DNA of 64,000 nt from positions 47,004,581-47,068,580 of the forward strand of contig OX442314.1 of assembly GCA_949358305.1 (NCBI GenBank), given 5' to 3'. Below are positions 10,830 to 20,534 of this stretch, piece after piece; position 1 is the first letter of the stretch; each line of letters begins with the position of its first letter. The notes beneath the pieces are model-generated. The model was not told where the DNA came from and did not search any database. It saw only the letters and a program-made list of their open reading frames with translations. The stretch is from Strigamia acuminata. Taxonomy: Eukaryota; Arthropoda; Chilopoda; Geophilomorpha; Linotaeniidae. Position numbers and translations under genes: made by a program.

Positions 10830-11870
10830 AAATTCTAGTCCCCAAAACCGCAGAAAAAAAAAACCTGTCCACGAAGTGAAAACAAACGAAATTCTGGTTT
10901 GCTTCTCAACGAAACACAGGAAACGGTCTGCAAACGTGGACAAATCGAAATTATACTTCGCGAAAACGAAAATGAAAACAAAGCTTCACTGCATTTCATT
11001 CCATCAAAAACTTTGACCGAAAAATTGACAAATTGGTCGAACAACCGACATTCGTACAATAGTGACCATTTCCTGATATCATCTTTGAATGAATGGCGAA
11101 CGAAGCGGTTTTCAGGTCAAACACACCGAAAAGGACGCAAATAAATAAAAATAAATAAATAAATAAACAAACAAACAAACAAACAAACAAACAAATAGAA
11201 ATAGAAATGTCGCAACTCATTTACTCTTCAAGAAAAATGTAAAAATATCAGGCGAGAGTTTATTTTTAACTTTTATTTGCATACTAAATGGCAAGCTCGT
11301 GATGGTGTCCACTGCGTTCGTGTCCGACTCCCCAGGGCTAGGTTCACAGTCGATTGCCCAAACCATAACCTTGGAGTACGGAATTGACACTCCGTCGTCG
11401 GACGAAGAGAGGGCGGGATCGCGAATATCAAATGAGAGAAAAACGAACAACAAAAAAATATTCGAAAAAAGTTGAAATTCCCATTCCTCCAACTAGTTCA
11501 TCACCCGAAAGGGTAAATGCCATTTACCCTTTCCTTCTGCGACCTGGAGAGAAGGAATTTCATGAAAATTACTATGAAAAAGTGGCGTCGAACGCGCATA
11601 ATTCACACGACCCCATTTCTTTTCCCCTTTTTTTCGCGCCCAAATCACCGACAAATGACTGCGAATTAAAATTGAAATGATCGCGGACCTTCAACTTGAC
11701 GACCGCAATTTTTTCTTTCTTTTTCAACCGATTCAACAAAGATGGCCGAAGCGTTTGTCCGCTCGTTTGCGACGCGATGGAGGGCACATTCGCAATGCGC
11801 CGCACGTTTTGACGCGTCGTCCATCAGCCGAATGGACACTACGGCGACCAATCATTGGAGTGCCCCCTAC
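10830..11870. other. Unassigned region upstream of the methyltransferase gene
   Basis: Contains a (aaat)n/(aaac)n microsatellite at about 11143-11196 and several open frames of 60-98 codons on both strands (for instance 11384-11680 plus and 11217-11492 minus). An additional plus frame starting near 11297 reads VMVSTAFVSDSPGLGSQ. None matches a family I know. Coding potential is possible but unproven. Confidence 0.3.
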
Positions 11871-11881
11871 TGATAACCGGG

Positions 11882-11889
11882 TATAAAAG
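11882..11889 (+). promoter_or_regulatory. TATA box of the JHAMT-type gene
   Basis: TATAAAAG is preceded by a G/C stretch and lies about 30 bp upstream of a plausible initiator near 11912. A 5' UTR intron (11934-12021, GTAAGA to GCGTAG) separates this first exon from the ATG exon. A strong TATA box suggests regulated, not housekeeping, expression. Confidence 0.7.
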
Positions 11890-12027
11890 GATGACATTCA
11901 ACACGGTAGCGGCATCAAATTCAACATTAATTGGTAAGAAATTGGTCAAAACGCTTTGCTGAGAAGCATCCCGATTTTTGGGGGCAGCATTTTTACTTTT
12001 TTTGGTCTTTTGTTTGCGTAGGAAATA

Positions 12028-13412
12028 ATGGAAAACGCTCAATTGTACGCGAGTTCGAACGCGCTGCAGAAACGCGACGCGGCCATCGTGTTGAGCGAGT
12101 TTGTGCCGAAGATGAACTGGTCGAACGAGGACGTCGTGTTGGACGTGGGGTCCGGCAGCGGAGACGTCACTCACAACTTGTTGATGCCGGTTTGTCCGGA
12201 GTTCGAGCGGATGGTCGGCATCGACTGCTCCGAGGAGATGGTCAATTACGCTCAAGATCATTTCCAGAACGAACGGCTTTCGTTCGAGAAAATGGACATC
12301 GTCGAAGAAGTGCAGCCGGTCAACGTGTTCCCGCAAGGCTTCACCAAGATTTTCTCCTTCTACTGCCTCCATTGGATCAAAAACCAGAGGTAGGATTGAA
12401 GAATTTGAAATTTTCACATTTTTCAATTTTCACATTTTTCACATTTTCAATTTTTCAATTTTTAATTTCTTACATTTTTCTTCAACTTTTCAAATGTTTA
12501 ATTTTTCAAATTTTTAATTTTTCACATTTTTCTTCAATTTTTCACATTTTTAATTTTTCAAATTTTAAATTTTTTAAATTTTAAATTTTTCCCATTTTTC
12601 TTCAATTTTACAAATTTTTAATTTTTTACATTTTTCACATTTTCAATTTTTCACATTTTTAATTTTTCACATTATTCATATTTTCAATTTTTCAAATTTT
12701 TAATTTTTCAAATTTTTCACATTTTTCACATTTTTAATTTTTCACATTTTTCACATTTTTAATTTTTCGCATTTTTCACATTTTCAATTTTTCAAATTTT
12801 TAATTTTTCACATTTTTAATTTTTAATTTTTACGCTTTTCTAGAAAAGCTGTCAGCAATTTGTACCAGTTGCTCCGGCCGGGCGGAACGTGTTTGCTCGT
12901 CTTCATCGCCCGAAATCCAATTTTCGAAATGTACGAGCGAATTGCTAAGAACCCACGATGGGCGCCTTACATGAACGTAAGACCCTTGCCGCATTGCACA
13001 CTTACAAGTGTCTTTACACTATTTTCCTTAAAGGACTGGGAAAAATTCGTTCCGGTCCACCAGAACAGCACCGACGCCGCGACGGACTTCAGAGCGACGC
13101 TCGACAACTGCGGTTTCCGTGTCCTCAAATGCGCCGCTCCGGAGTTCAGTTACGTCTTCGAAAATCTCAATTACCTTCGAAGTAAGACATCTTTAATCTG
13201 AATTCTCTAAACAATTAATCAACTAATCATTTAATTGATCTTTTTCAGACGCTCTGAAAGCAGTTAACCCTTTCGTCCACCGAATGCCCGAAGAAGAACA
13301 AAACGACTACATGCTCGACTGCTTGACCGAACTCGAACGGATGAAAACGCCGCTCATCGACGGCAAAATGGTCGTCAGATACAACTTACTCGTCGCACAC
13401 GCCCAGAAATAA
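12028..13412 (+). CDS. Juvenile hormone acid O-methyltransferase-like protein
   Basis: A cytosolic class I SAM-dependent methyltransferase; arthropod relatives methylate farnesoic or juvenile hormone acid. Exons 12028-12389, 12844-12976, 13034-13181 and 13249-13412 total 807 nt, 268 aa, near the usual 270-280. The SAM motif VVLDVGSGSGDVT is at about 36-48, then GIDCSEEMVNYA and the FYCLHWIKNQR block, LLRPGGTCLLVF, and RWAPYMNDWEKFV as in JHAMT. The 57-nt intron 12977-13033 has no stop and a length divisible by 3, so retention would insert 19 residues. Intron 1 is filled with ttttcacattttt repeats. Substrate cannot be read from sequence: arthropods carry several paralogues, so the JHAMT name is family-level. 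Confidence 0.87.
12400..12840. repeat. Low-complexity array in JHAMT-like intron 1
   Basis: Almost the whole 454-bp intron is made of degenerate aatttttcacatttttcaa units (about 10-20 bp), pyrimidine-rich on the sense strand up to the acceptor. Confidence 0.85.
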
Positions 13413-13804
13413 ATTAAAAACTAATTAATATAAACTAATTCACTCATCACAACTTGTAAATGATATTTTTCTATTAAATTTTTATTATTACAAATTCATT
13501 TTGTCCACAAATTACTTCTTTTTAATTTCCGTATCATTTTTCACATTTCTTTTATTTATTTCGCCACTCGGGCCGCTTTCAATTGTCATGTAAATCACCT
13601 GTCGTGAGCTGCGCGCATGCGCCTTTGTCCGAGTGACGTTTGAGGCATTCCCTGGCGCGAGCGAGCGTTTCATTCGGTTCCCCGCTTGGCCGAGAAGCAA
13701 CACCGACCACACATTCCTGCTCAGACAAACAGACCGGCACGCAAGCTTAGTTCAGGTCGCTGCCTCAACCGCTCATCGCTCTAACCTCATTTCCTGACCA
13801 ACAC
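13413..13804 (+). promoter_or_regulatory. Spacer and promoter/5' UTR of the C4orf33-like gene
   Basis: After the methyltransferase 3' end the sequence turns GC-rich at 13560-13800 (gcgcgagcgagcg-like), consistent with a TATA-less promoter and first non-coding exon. That exon ends at the donor CACGTGAGT (intron 13805-14735, acceptor TTGACAG). No start site could be fixed. Confidence 0.45.
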
Positions 13805-14155
13805 GTGAGTTTGAATTCTATTTTATCGGATTTATTACGACTTGACCGACCGTTATTTACTTTTTTTTAATAACGTCGATACTTTTTCAAATGTTTTAAC
13901 ATTTATCGAGATAAAGACGCGAATATTAGGAAGAAGGAAACTTTCTATCGCTGTAAAATGGGTCATTTAAGTAAAATCCGGAAGCGCGCAAAAGTAGCAC
14001 AACCCCAAATAAAAAAAAATCGTAGAATTCAGCGGTCTAGTAATTGACCTTGAAATTACTTTAAAAATGTGTAGAAAATATAAAACATCTTTCAAAGTGA
14101 GGAAATTTTCATTGTTTTTCAAATTTCTATTTTAATTTCATTAAAGTTTGGATTG

Positions 14156-14480
14156 TTTCGTCGGTTTTCGTCAGTTTTTAGTCGATTTTAGTTGGTTTTC
14201 GTCAGTTTTTAGTCGATTTTTGTCGGTTTTCGTCAGTTTTAGTCTATTTTTGTCGGTTTTCGTCAGTTTTTAGTCTATTTTTGTCGGTTTTCGTCAGTTT
14301 TAGTCTATTTTTGTCGGTTTTCGTCAGTTTTTAGTCGATTTTTGTCGGTTTTCGTCAGTTTTAGTGAAATTTCCATTTTAATTTCATTAAAGTTTGGATT
14401 GTTTTGTCGGTTTTCGTCGGTTTTTAGTCGATTTTTGTCGGTTTTCGTCAGTTTTCGTCAGTTTTTGTTGGTTTTAGTCG
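14156..14480. repeat. ~33-bp tandem array (gtcggttttcgtcagttttt)
   Basis: About nine copies of a G/T-rich unit alternating gtcggttttcg and tcagttttagtc lie in the 5' UTR intron of the C4orf33-like gene. Flanking copies of aatttcattaaagtttggattg at about 14132 and 14379 show a wider duplication. Confidence 0.85.
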
Positions 14481-14755
14481 GTTTTCGACGGTTTTCTCGA
14501 AGATTTGGGGCATTTGAATGGGTTCCCCGCTTCGATGTTGGTCTCGCCCGCCATTGTGTCATACCGATACAGGTGCATCGTAAAACTGTGTGTAGTGACT
14601 CATAAGGATTCGAATTTTACGAGTTTTCTCAAGAGGAAAACAAATAAATATTTTTTTTTTAAACAAATATTTTAAAAAATGAATAAACATGTTGCAAAAT
14701 TGTGACTCAATTCTTTTGTTTTATTTACTTGACAGATACGAAATTTTCCCTCAAA

Positions 14756-16785
14756 ATGACAGACAAGTGCTTTTCATTCTGCATTGTACTCATTTCGACT
14801 TTTTTCCTCGTTTACGGACAGGATTTAACAAAAGCCGTCGACAATAAATCGCAAACGTAAAAAAAAAAAAAAATATACTAAATATATGTAAAATAATATT
14901 ATTTTTTTTTAAATGTTGTTTGGAATAGGAAAACTTTATTTTTAAAGACGACTTGGGACGGCAATCAATTGAGCAACAAGACGGACTTCGTCCCCGTTTC
15001 GTTTTCCGCATATCCGTCTCCAGACTCCAAGCACATAATTGTCGGCTTCAACTCGAGCAGCCTAACCATCGATCAGGATAAATTCCTCACTCCAGATGGT
15101 GATTAATCGTTACCAACTGTTGCTCTATTTCTACGCCCGATTACAATTTTATTTTCATTTTCCTTTCTAGTATTCGGAATATTATTTAAAGGCCAAAACA
15201 ACACGATACTTCAAGTCGAAGTGGTTAGGTAAGTTTTCGAAACCAATTCCGTATAGGGCTTCTGCTTTCCCGCCTTTTTTTTAAATGGCCGGTACTCCTG
15301 GAAAATCCGTATTCCCAGGACTAAACAAAATCGGGCGTTTTTCGTCTAAAAAGGTCATTTTTAGCCATTTTTCAATGTAAAAATAACTGTTTTTTGTCTA
15401 AAATAGCCATTTTTAGCCATTTTTCAATGTAAAAATGGCCGTTTTTTGTCAAAAATCGCCATTTTTAGTCATTTTTGGACAGAACCGGTAATTTTTCAAA
15501 TTTCCCGGTTCCCGGTTCCACGATTTTTCATCCGGTTTCTTGGGAAATCGATACCCCGGTTTCCCGGTACCGAAACCCAAATTTTGTATTTATATCATTT
15601 TTTTTTTCAGAGGTTTTAGCCATTTTTCAATGTAAAAAGGGCCGGTTTTTGTCTAAAAAGGCCATTTTTAGCCATTTTTCAATGTAAAAATGACCGTTTT
15701 TTGTCAAAAATAACCGTTTTTAGCCATTTTTCAATGTAAAAATGGCCGTTTTTTTGTCAAAAATTGCCGTTTTTAGCCATTTTTCAATGTAAAAATGGCC
15801 GTTTTTTGTCAAAAATGACCATTTTTAGTCATTTTTGGACGGAACCGGTAATTTTTCAGATTTCCCGATTTCCGGTTCCACGATTTTTCATCCGGTTTCT
15901 TGAGAAATCGATACCCCGGTTTCCCGGTACCGAAACCCAAATTCCGTATTTATATTCTTATATCATTTTTATTTCAGAGGTGGGTCGAAATTGGTCGCTA
16001 TGTTTAATGGATACGACAAACCATTAGAAACTAAGGTAAATAATGACATTCACAGTTTATGCGTCACGATTTGTACGTGAGAATATTTTTCTCGTTTATT
16101 CCTTAAGCTCTCGCTCTCGATGGACTATCAAGAACACCACACGCAGGTGCCGAATCAGTGGAATGGGACCATTGGCATACCTGTTGAATATTTTGCACGT
16201 GGTACCAATCAATTAAGCGCTTACGCCAACTATTCGCAAGCCCCCGATCACACTGTCAAAGTGCTCACACTGCTCAGTTATAACAAGGAACAGAAAAGCG
16301 TTTTACCAAACTTGTAAGCAAATTTACAATTTACAATTTTGTTTGTTTTTGTGAATTTAATTCAATTTTGTTTGTTTTTGTGAATTTAATTCAATTTTGT
16401 TTGTTTTTGTGAATTTAATTCAATTTTGTTTGTTTTTGTGAATTTAATTCAATTTTGTTTGTTTTTATGAATTTAATTCAATTTTGTTTGTTTTTGTAAA
16501 ATTAATTCAATTTTTTTTTCTAGGTTGAGACAGGACTTTTTTGTTGATTACGTGATCAACGCAGATTTTACCAAATGGTCGTCACTATGGCAGAGTTTGA
16601 TTAATGTTTCGGCTGGCGGGACAGCGGTGAACCAGAACGAGACGTCGCAAACGGATGCTATCAAACAGCACGAAAAGAAACCGAGTAACAACGAGAATTC
16701 CATCATCGAGCAGGGACTCGTCACTTGGATTTTGGTCTCGGCTGTTTTCTGCGGAATGTTGCACATTTTCGTGCTCGCCTTATAA
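14756..16785 (+). CDS. UPF0462 (C4orf33)-like protein with signal peptide and C-terminal anchor
   Basis: Six exons (14756-14856, 14929-15098, 15171-15228, 15978-16035, 16108-16313, 16524-16785) total 855 nt, 284 aa. Residues 1-22 form a signal peptide ending VYGQ. The core resembles UPF0462, a DOMON-like beta fold: TTWDGNQL, GILFKGQNN followed by ILQVEVVRGGSKLV, LSLSMDY, WNGTIGIPVEYF. About eight N-glycosylation sequons and a hydrophobic helix at 262-283 indicate an ER/secretory type I protein. Vertebrate C4orf33 is, to my knowledge, shorter and lacks both, so the topology is unusual. Function is unknown; DOMON relatives bind sugars or haem. Intron 3 holds a duplicated repeat block. Confidence 0.8.
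15290..15970. repeat. Duplicated repeat block in C4orf33-like intron 3
   Basis: Repeats of taaaaatggccgttttttgt alternate with two copies (15475-15600 and 15835-15960, about 360 bp apart) of a segment rich in ccggtttcccggtaccg. The paired G/C-rich copies may be remnants of a mobile element. ORFs through this block are not considered genes. Confidence 0.8.
16320..16515. repeat. 30-bp tandem array in C4orf33-like intron 5
   Basis: Six copies of a 30-bp unit (aattcaattttgtttgtttt then tgtgaattt) fill the intron up to the acceptor polypyrimidine tract. Confidence 0.9.
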
Positions 16786-17005
16786 AAATAAAAATTAAAA
16801 AGATTAAAAATTAAAAAAAAAAAATTAAAATTAAAAAAAAAACCAATAAATAAATAAATAAAAAAAAATATTTCGCACCGCCATGTTTGATTCCGTCCAA
16901 GTCCAAGACGGTGTACGTTGTACTTCGGTAACCTCAATTTTTTAATGACCCAGTTGCAATATTGTTATTTAGATTTATTTAAATTATTAATTAGCAAACG
17001 AGACA

Positions 17006-17020
17006 AATAAACGGAATAAA
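17006..17020 (+). terminator. Poly(A) signals of the C4orf33-like gene
   Basis: Two AATAAA hexamers (17006-17011 and 17015-17020) lie 220 bp after the stop and just before the convergent end of the fasciclin gene. Confidence 0.5.
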
Positions 17021-17048
17021 ATTTTATGTTGTACAACAAGTGTTGTTT

Positions 17049-18064
17049 TTAATGAATGAATCCATTTACAACGTCAAGAACTCCGTTGGAGCAGCGAACG
17101 TTGGCTAAAATGATGGATGGTCATGACGCCATCTTCGTCTCCAGGTAAGACGGAAATGGCGTAATCCCGCGTAATTGTCTGGTGCAAAAACAGTGTATGG
17201 ACCCCCTTTATTGCTGCCCAGTATCTCGAGGAGGGATGGCGAGGTCAAGTTGAGTGCCCCAGTAAACCCTCTGAAACGAGGTCAAAAAGGGTGAAGGTTG
17301 CTCTAATGGTGAATGGAGAAAAATGCTCACGAAAGGGAGATCTTTTCGCTTTCAAGGTACGCGTCGATGTCGAGATCTGGCGGAACAAGAACTTGTTCGA
17401 CAAGATGAATCACGCCGTTACGTCCGCGGTGGTTTGCGCTTTTAATCAGAATTTTATTTTTTATTATTTTATTATTACTTTTTATTATTTTTTACTTTCA
17501 ATTCAATAAATTTCGTTTCTATTTGACGGTGTAGTCTAACACGGAGTCGCCGTTTGCGTTTGAGAGTGTTGAGCCTCTGTGGAGGACATTCGCCGTGGTG
17601 TATTCGCCCGGCAACAGCACCGGGTTCTTGAGTAATTCTTGTGTGGTTTCGGTGTTTAAAGATAGGAGAATTCGTTGGTTTGGGCGAGTGGATTGCAAAC
17701 CGTCAAAAGCTTCGTCCGTCGGTGCGAAAATGGCGCATTTTCCGCCGCTTTCCTGCAGCACAGATTCAATTTCCGACACTTACGGAAATTGCAAGAAACT
17801 CGACAAGGGAAGTTGTTCAGCGATCACACGAAGAGATGTGAGGACGTCAACCGATTGAAAATCACTTAATTAGCACAAATTTAAGTGCATTTACCTTTGG
17901 CCGGAATAAGAACTTGATCGATTGTATGAACGAACCCGTTTCCGGTCAAAACGTCGCATTGCAAGACAGTTGCAGCTTTTCCTCCTCCAGCGCGAACACT
18001 GAAGATCTCTCCGACAGGAAACTCGAGCAACACACTTCAGGTAACACGTGATGCAATAAAAGAT
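17049..18064 (-). pseudogene. Multi-fasciclin (FAS1) domain gene, degenerate
   Basis: Parts of three FAS1 domains are visible in order on the minus strand. The first keeps LLHHVLPE and the H2-type end NGFVHTIDQVLIP (about 18064-17895). The second has LTSLRVIAEQLPLSSFLQF, then CAIFAPTDEAFDGLQ and YTTANVLHRGS (17850-17519), ending with NGVIHLVEQVLVPP near 17400. The third has SPSLLEILGSNKGGPYTVFAP and CSNGVLDVVNGFIH (17260-17049). FAS1 proteins are secreted or anchored adhesion proteins. Every domain carries a frameshift, and domain 2 has an in-frame TAA after LQFP, while splice-like borders remain. Either a recent pseudogene or assembly indels would explain this. Confidence 0.7.
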
Positions 18065-18159
18065 CTGAAAAATAGTTGGTTTTGTTGTTACTTCGCTTGC
18101 AAATTTGTGCACTCTCAGATTAACTATAAACGAGGCCTTGTATTTCCTCAATCACACTA

Positions 18160-19420
18160 CAAACTGTTACTACTTGAATGGTGATTAAGTAGCAACCATT
18201 GTTTAAATTATAAGTTGTTACAAACATTGTAAACAAATCTATTATTGTTACTAGACAAACCATTAAGTTGTTGTCAAGATTCTTTTCTTGACAACCTTCT
18301 GAATTAAAACCAGTTGCAACCCGAAATCCAGTGTATATGCATTCTTCTTTGAAGCCTTCTCAAGGAAGGCATTAATAACTTTAAGGCCTAAATCAAGACT
18401 TCAGAATATCAAGTCAACCATAGACACAGTTGTCAACCATTGCGGTCACCCAGTAGCTCGCCCAGTAGTCACCAATAAGGTCAAAATAAAAATAAGAATA
18501 TTATTTAGTATATTTTATTTTTATTTTCAGAATTACTTCTGTTCTTTATTTGCTAAGTGCATAAAAATGATTTTGTAGGAAAGTGGCTGTTGCCAGGGCA
18601 ACCGATCTATGAGCCCCTATGTTAGACAGGATGTGCTTCCTGAGAAAGGCAAGAAAGCTAAGAAAAAAATCATAGTCTAATTGAACCTTGCTTTGTAACA
18701 GTCACCAGAAAATTGATCCTGATAAACCTTGGAAAAACCATTGAACTTCAAGTACCAATTTTGTGACTACCAGCCAGACATTTGGGCTCACTTCTTGTAA
18801 CAAAACATTTTGTTACAAAATTTTATTCTTGCTGCTAACAGCCAGTTAGCAGAGGGAAATTTCTTGCTCTGTCAACGACAAACCGAGCAAGACCACAGCC
18901 GAAGTTAGAATTTGTCTAACCAAGGAAGTCTGAGGAATCAGACTGGCGCAAAGCGTGAGTAACCAAATTTACATACCGGAATTGCTTCCGTCAATATCAG
19001 TTTAAGTGAAGAGACCAAACTATTTCGGATTGACGCCACTGAAGATTTATTGAGAAAAATCATCGCGTTAAATGCGGACAACAAAAGCCATCATCGCTGC
19101 CATTTGTGTGTTCATCGCTGACAAGAAAGCATCGCTAACGACAAGAAGGCATCGCCGTCGCCGCCATTATTTCATTTTTAATTTCCATTTTTATTAACAT
19201 AATTTATAATTTTAATCCTAATCATAGTATAATTTATAATATTATTCAAAACATGTCAAACATTTATTGTAAAGTTATTTGAGTCAATCTTAATAAATTA
19301 AGGGATACCAAAACATTGCATTTGCTTTTGGACAAATGCAATGTTTTGGTCTTTTGTCACGCCGGATCAACCCTATATCCACACAAATGACCAGTATAAC
19401 TTTTGGGTTGTAGAATCTAG
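18160..19420. mobile_element. Hairpin-chain repeat (LTR-like), copy at 18-19 kb
   Basis: A non-coding 1.2-kb stretch consisting largely of consecutive perfect short inverted repeats: 18270-18295 (10-bp stem), 18354-18370 (6), 18589-18602 (6), 18795-18818 (11), 18832-18852 (8), 18904-18920 (6), 18927-18944 (7) and 19308-19349 (17-bp stem, 8-nt loop). An AATAAA-like signal lies near 19291. The architecture matches the LTR-like elements at 45878-48145 and 52323-53988, although sequence identity is low. LTR nature is inferred; ends and target duplication were not found. Confidence 0.45.
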
Positions 19421-20534
19421 GTCTCAGCCTAATGGTGTTCACCAATAGCAAATTTGGCATCGTAAGCAAATTGCATAGAGAGACGATAAATGGGAAAAGA
19501 TGTTTTGACGATAGATTTGACCGTTATCATTTCTATTTGGCCAATGCTGACATCCAAAAGCTATTATGTTTTGGTGCAGTATGTTGGGAAGCGTTCAGTA
19601 TTTATTCCCAAACCGCATGGAAATTCGTGTACTGAATGCACATTTTTTCTTAGTTTGAAATCAGTTATTTACATTTTATGCTGGGCGCACACATACCGCG
19701 ATTTCGCAAGCAAAATCGCCCTGTAGCTATTCCAGCTTTGCTATTTCAATGTTATGACGTCATTCCTGATCCGAAAAACCTGCCCGCCATTTCGGTTGAA
19801 AATGTTGATGAAATGACGTCATTTCACACAGCTCACGGATTGGCTGCGACATGAATCTTGGGCAAAATAGTACTTGGGACAAGTACTATTTTCAAAAGTA
19901 GATTTCAAACCGGTGCAGAGGAAATAGACCTGTGCGCCGAAGTCAGCTTAGCTGATCCGGCTCGGCGGCTGGGCGGCTGGACCCCAACCGCCGCCGCCTG
20001 GCGATAAATTTCTAGCCGCTGCCGCCGGTGATTAGTCCAGCTTTAAACGGCTTGGAATTTTTTAAATAGACTAATTGTATTTTATATTTTTTCAGAAGGG
20101 AAAACACAATGATCAATGAAGCATGAAATAAATTCTTAAAATAATAATATAATGTGTATAGAAAATAAATTTACTGTATTTTTGTTTTGAAATGAAAGTA
20201 TTATTTGAATTTTGTAAAAGAGCTTGCGGACTGCAGATTTGCCCGGTATTTATTGATTTAATAATAAAAAATGTCGATTAAATTGAAATTAATGTGTTTT
20301 ATTAAGTGTAATTTGAATTTTAGTTAATAGATTTTAAAATGGGCGTCGGCGGGCTGCTTCCGGCTCCGGTAGTGCTAACGCTAGCGCGCAGCGCATTTAA
20401 CCGGGTGTGTTGCAGTGAAGCACCGGTGCTCATTGACGCCATTTTTGTAATCGGTTTTTAATGATTTTTAACCCTTTTTCAGCAGTTTTTATCATATCAA
20501 CGAAATTGACGATTTACTTCTCGCAGATTGAATG

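Noticed and set aside
17760-17792. 31-nt micro-intron (GTAAGT to GCAG) in the fasciclin gene to bypass the TAA
   Set aside because: Far below workable intron length, and removing it breaks the downstream FAS1 frame.
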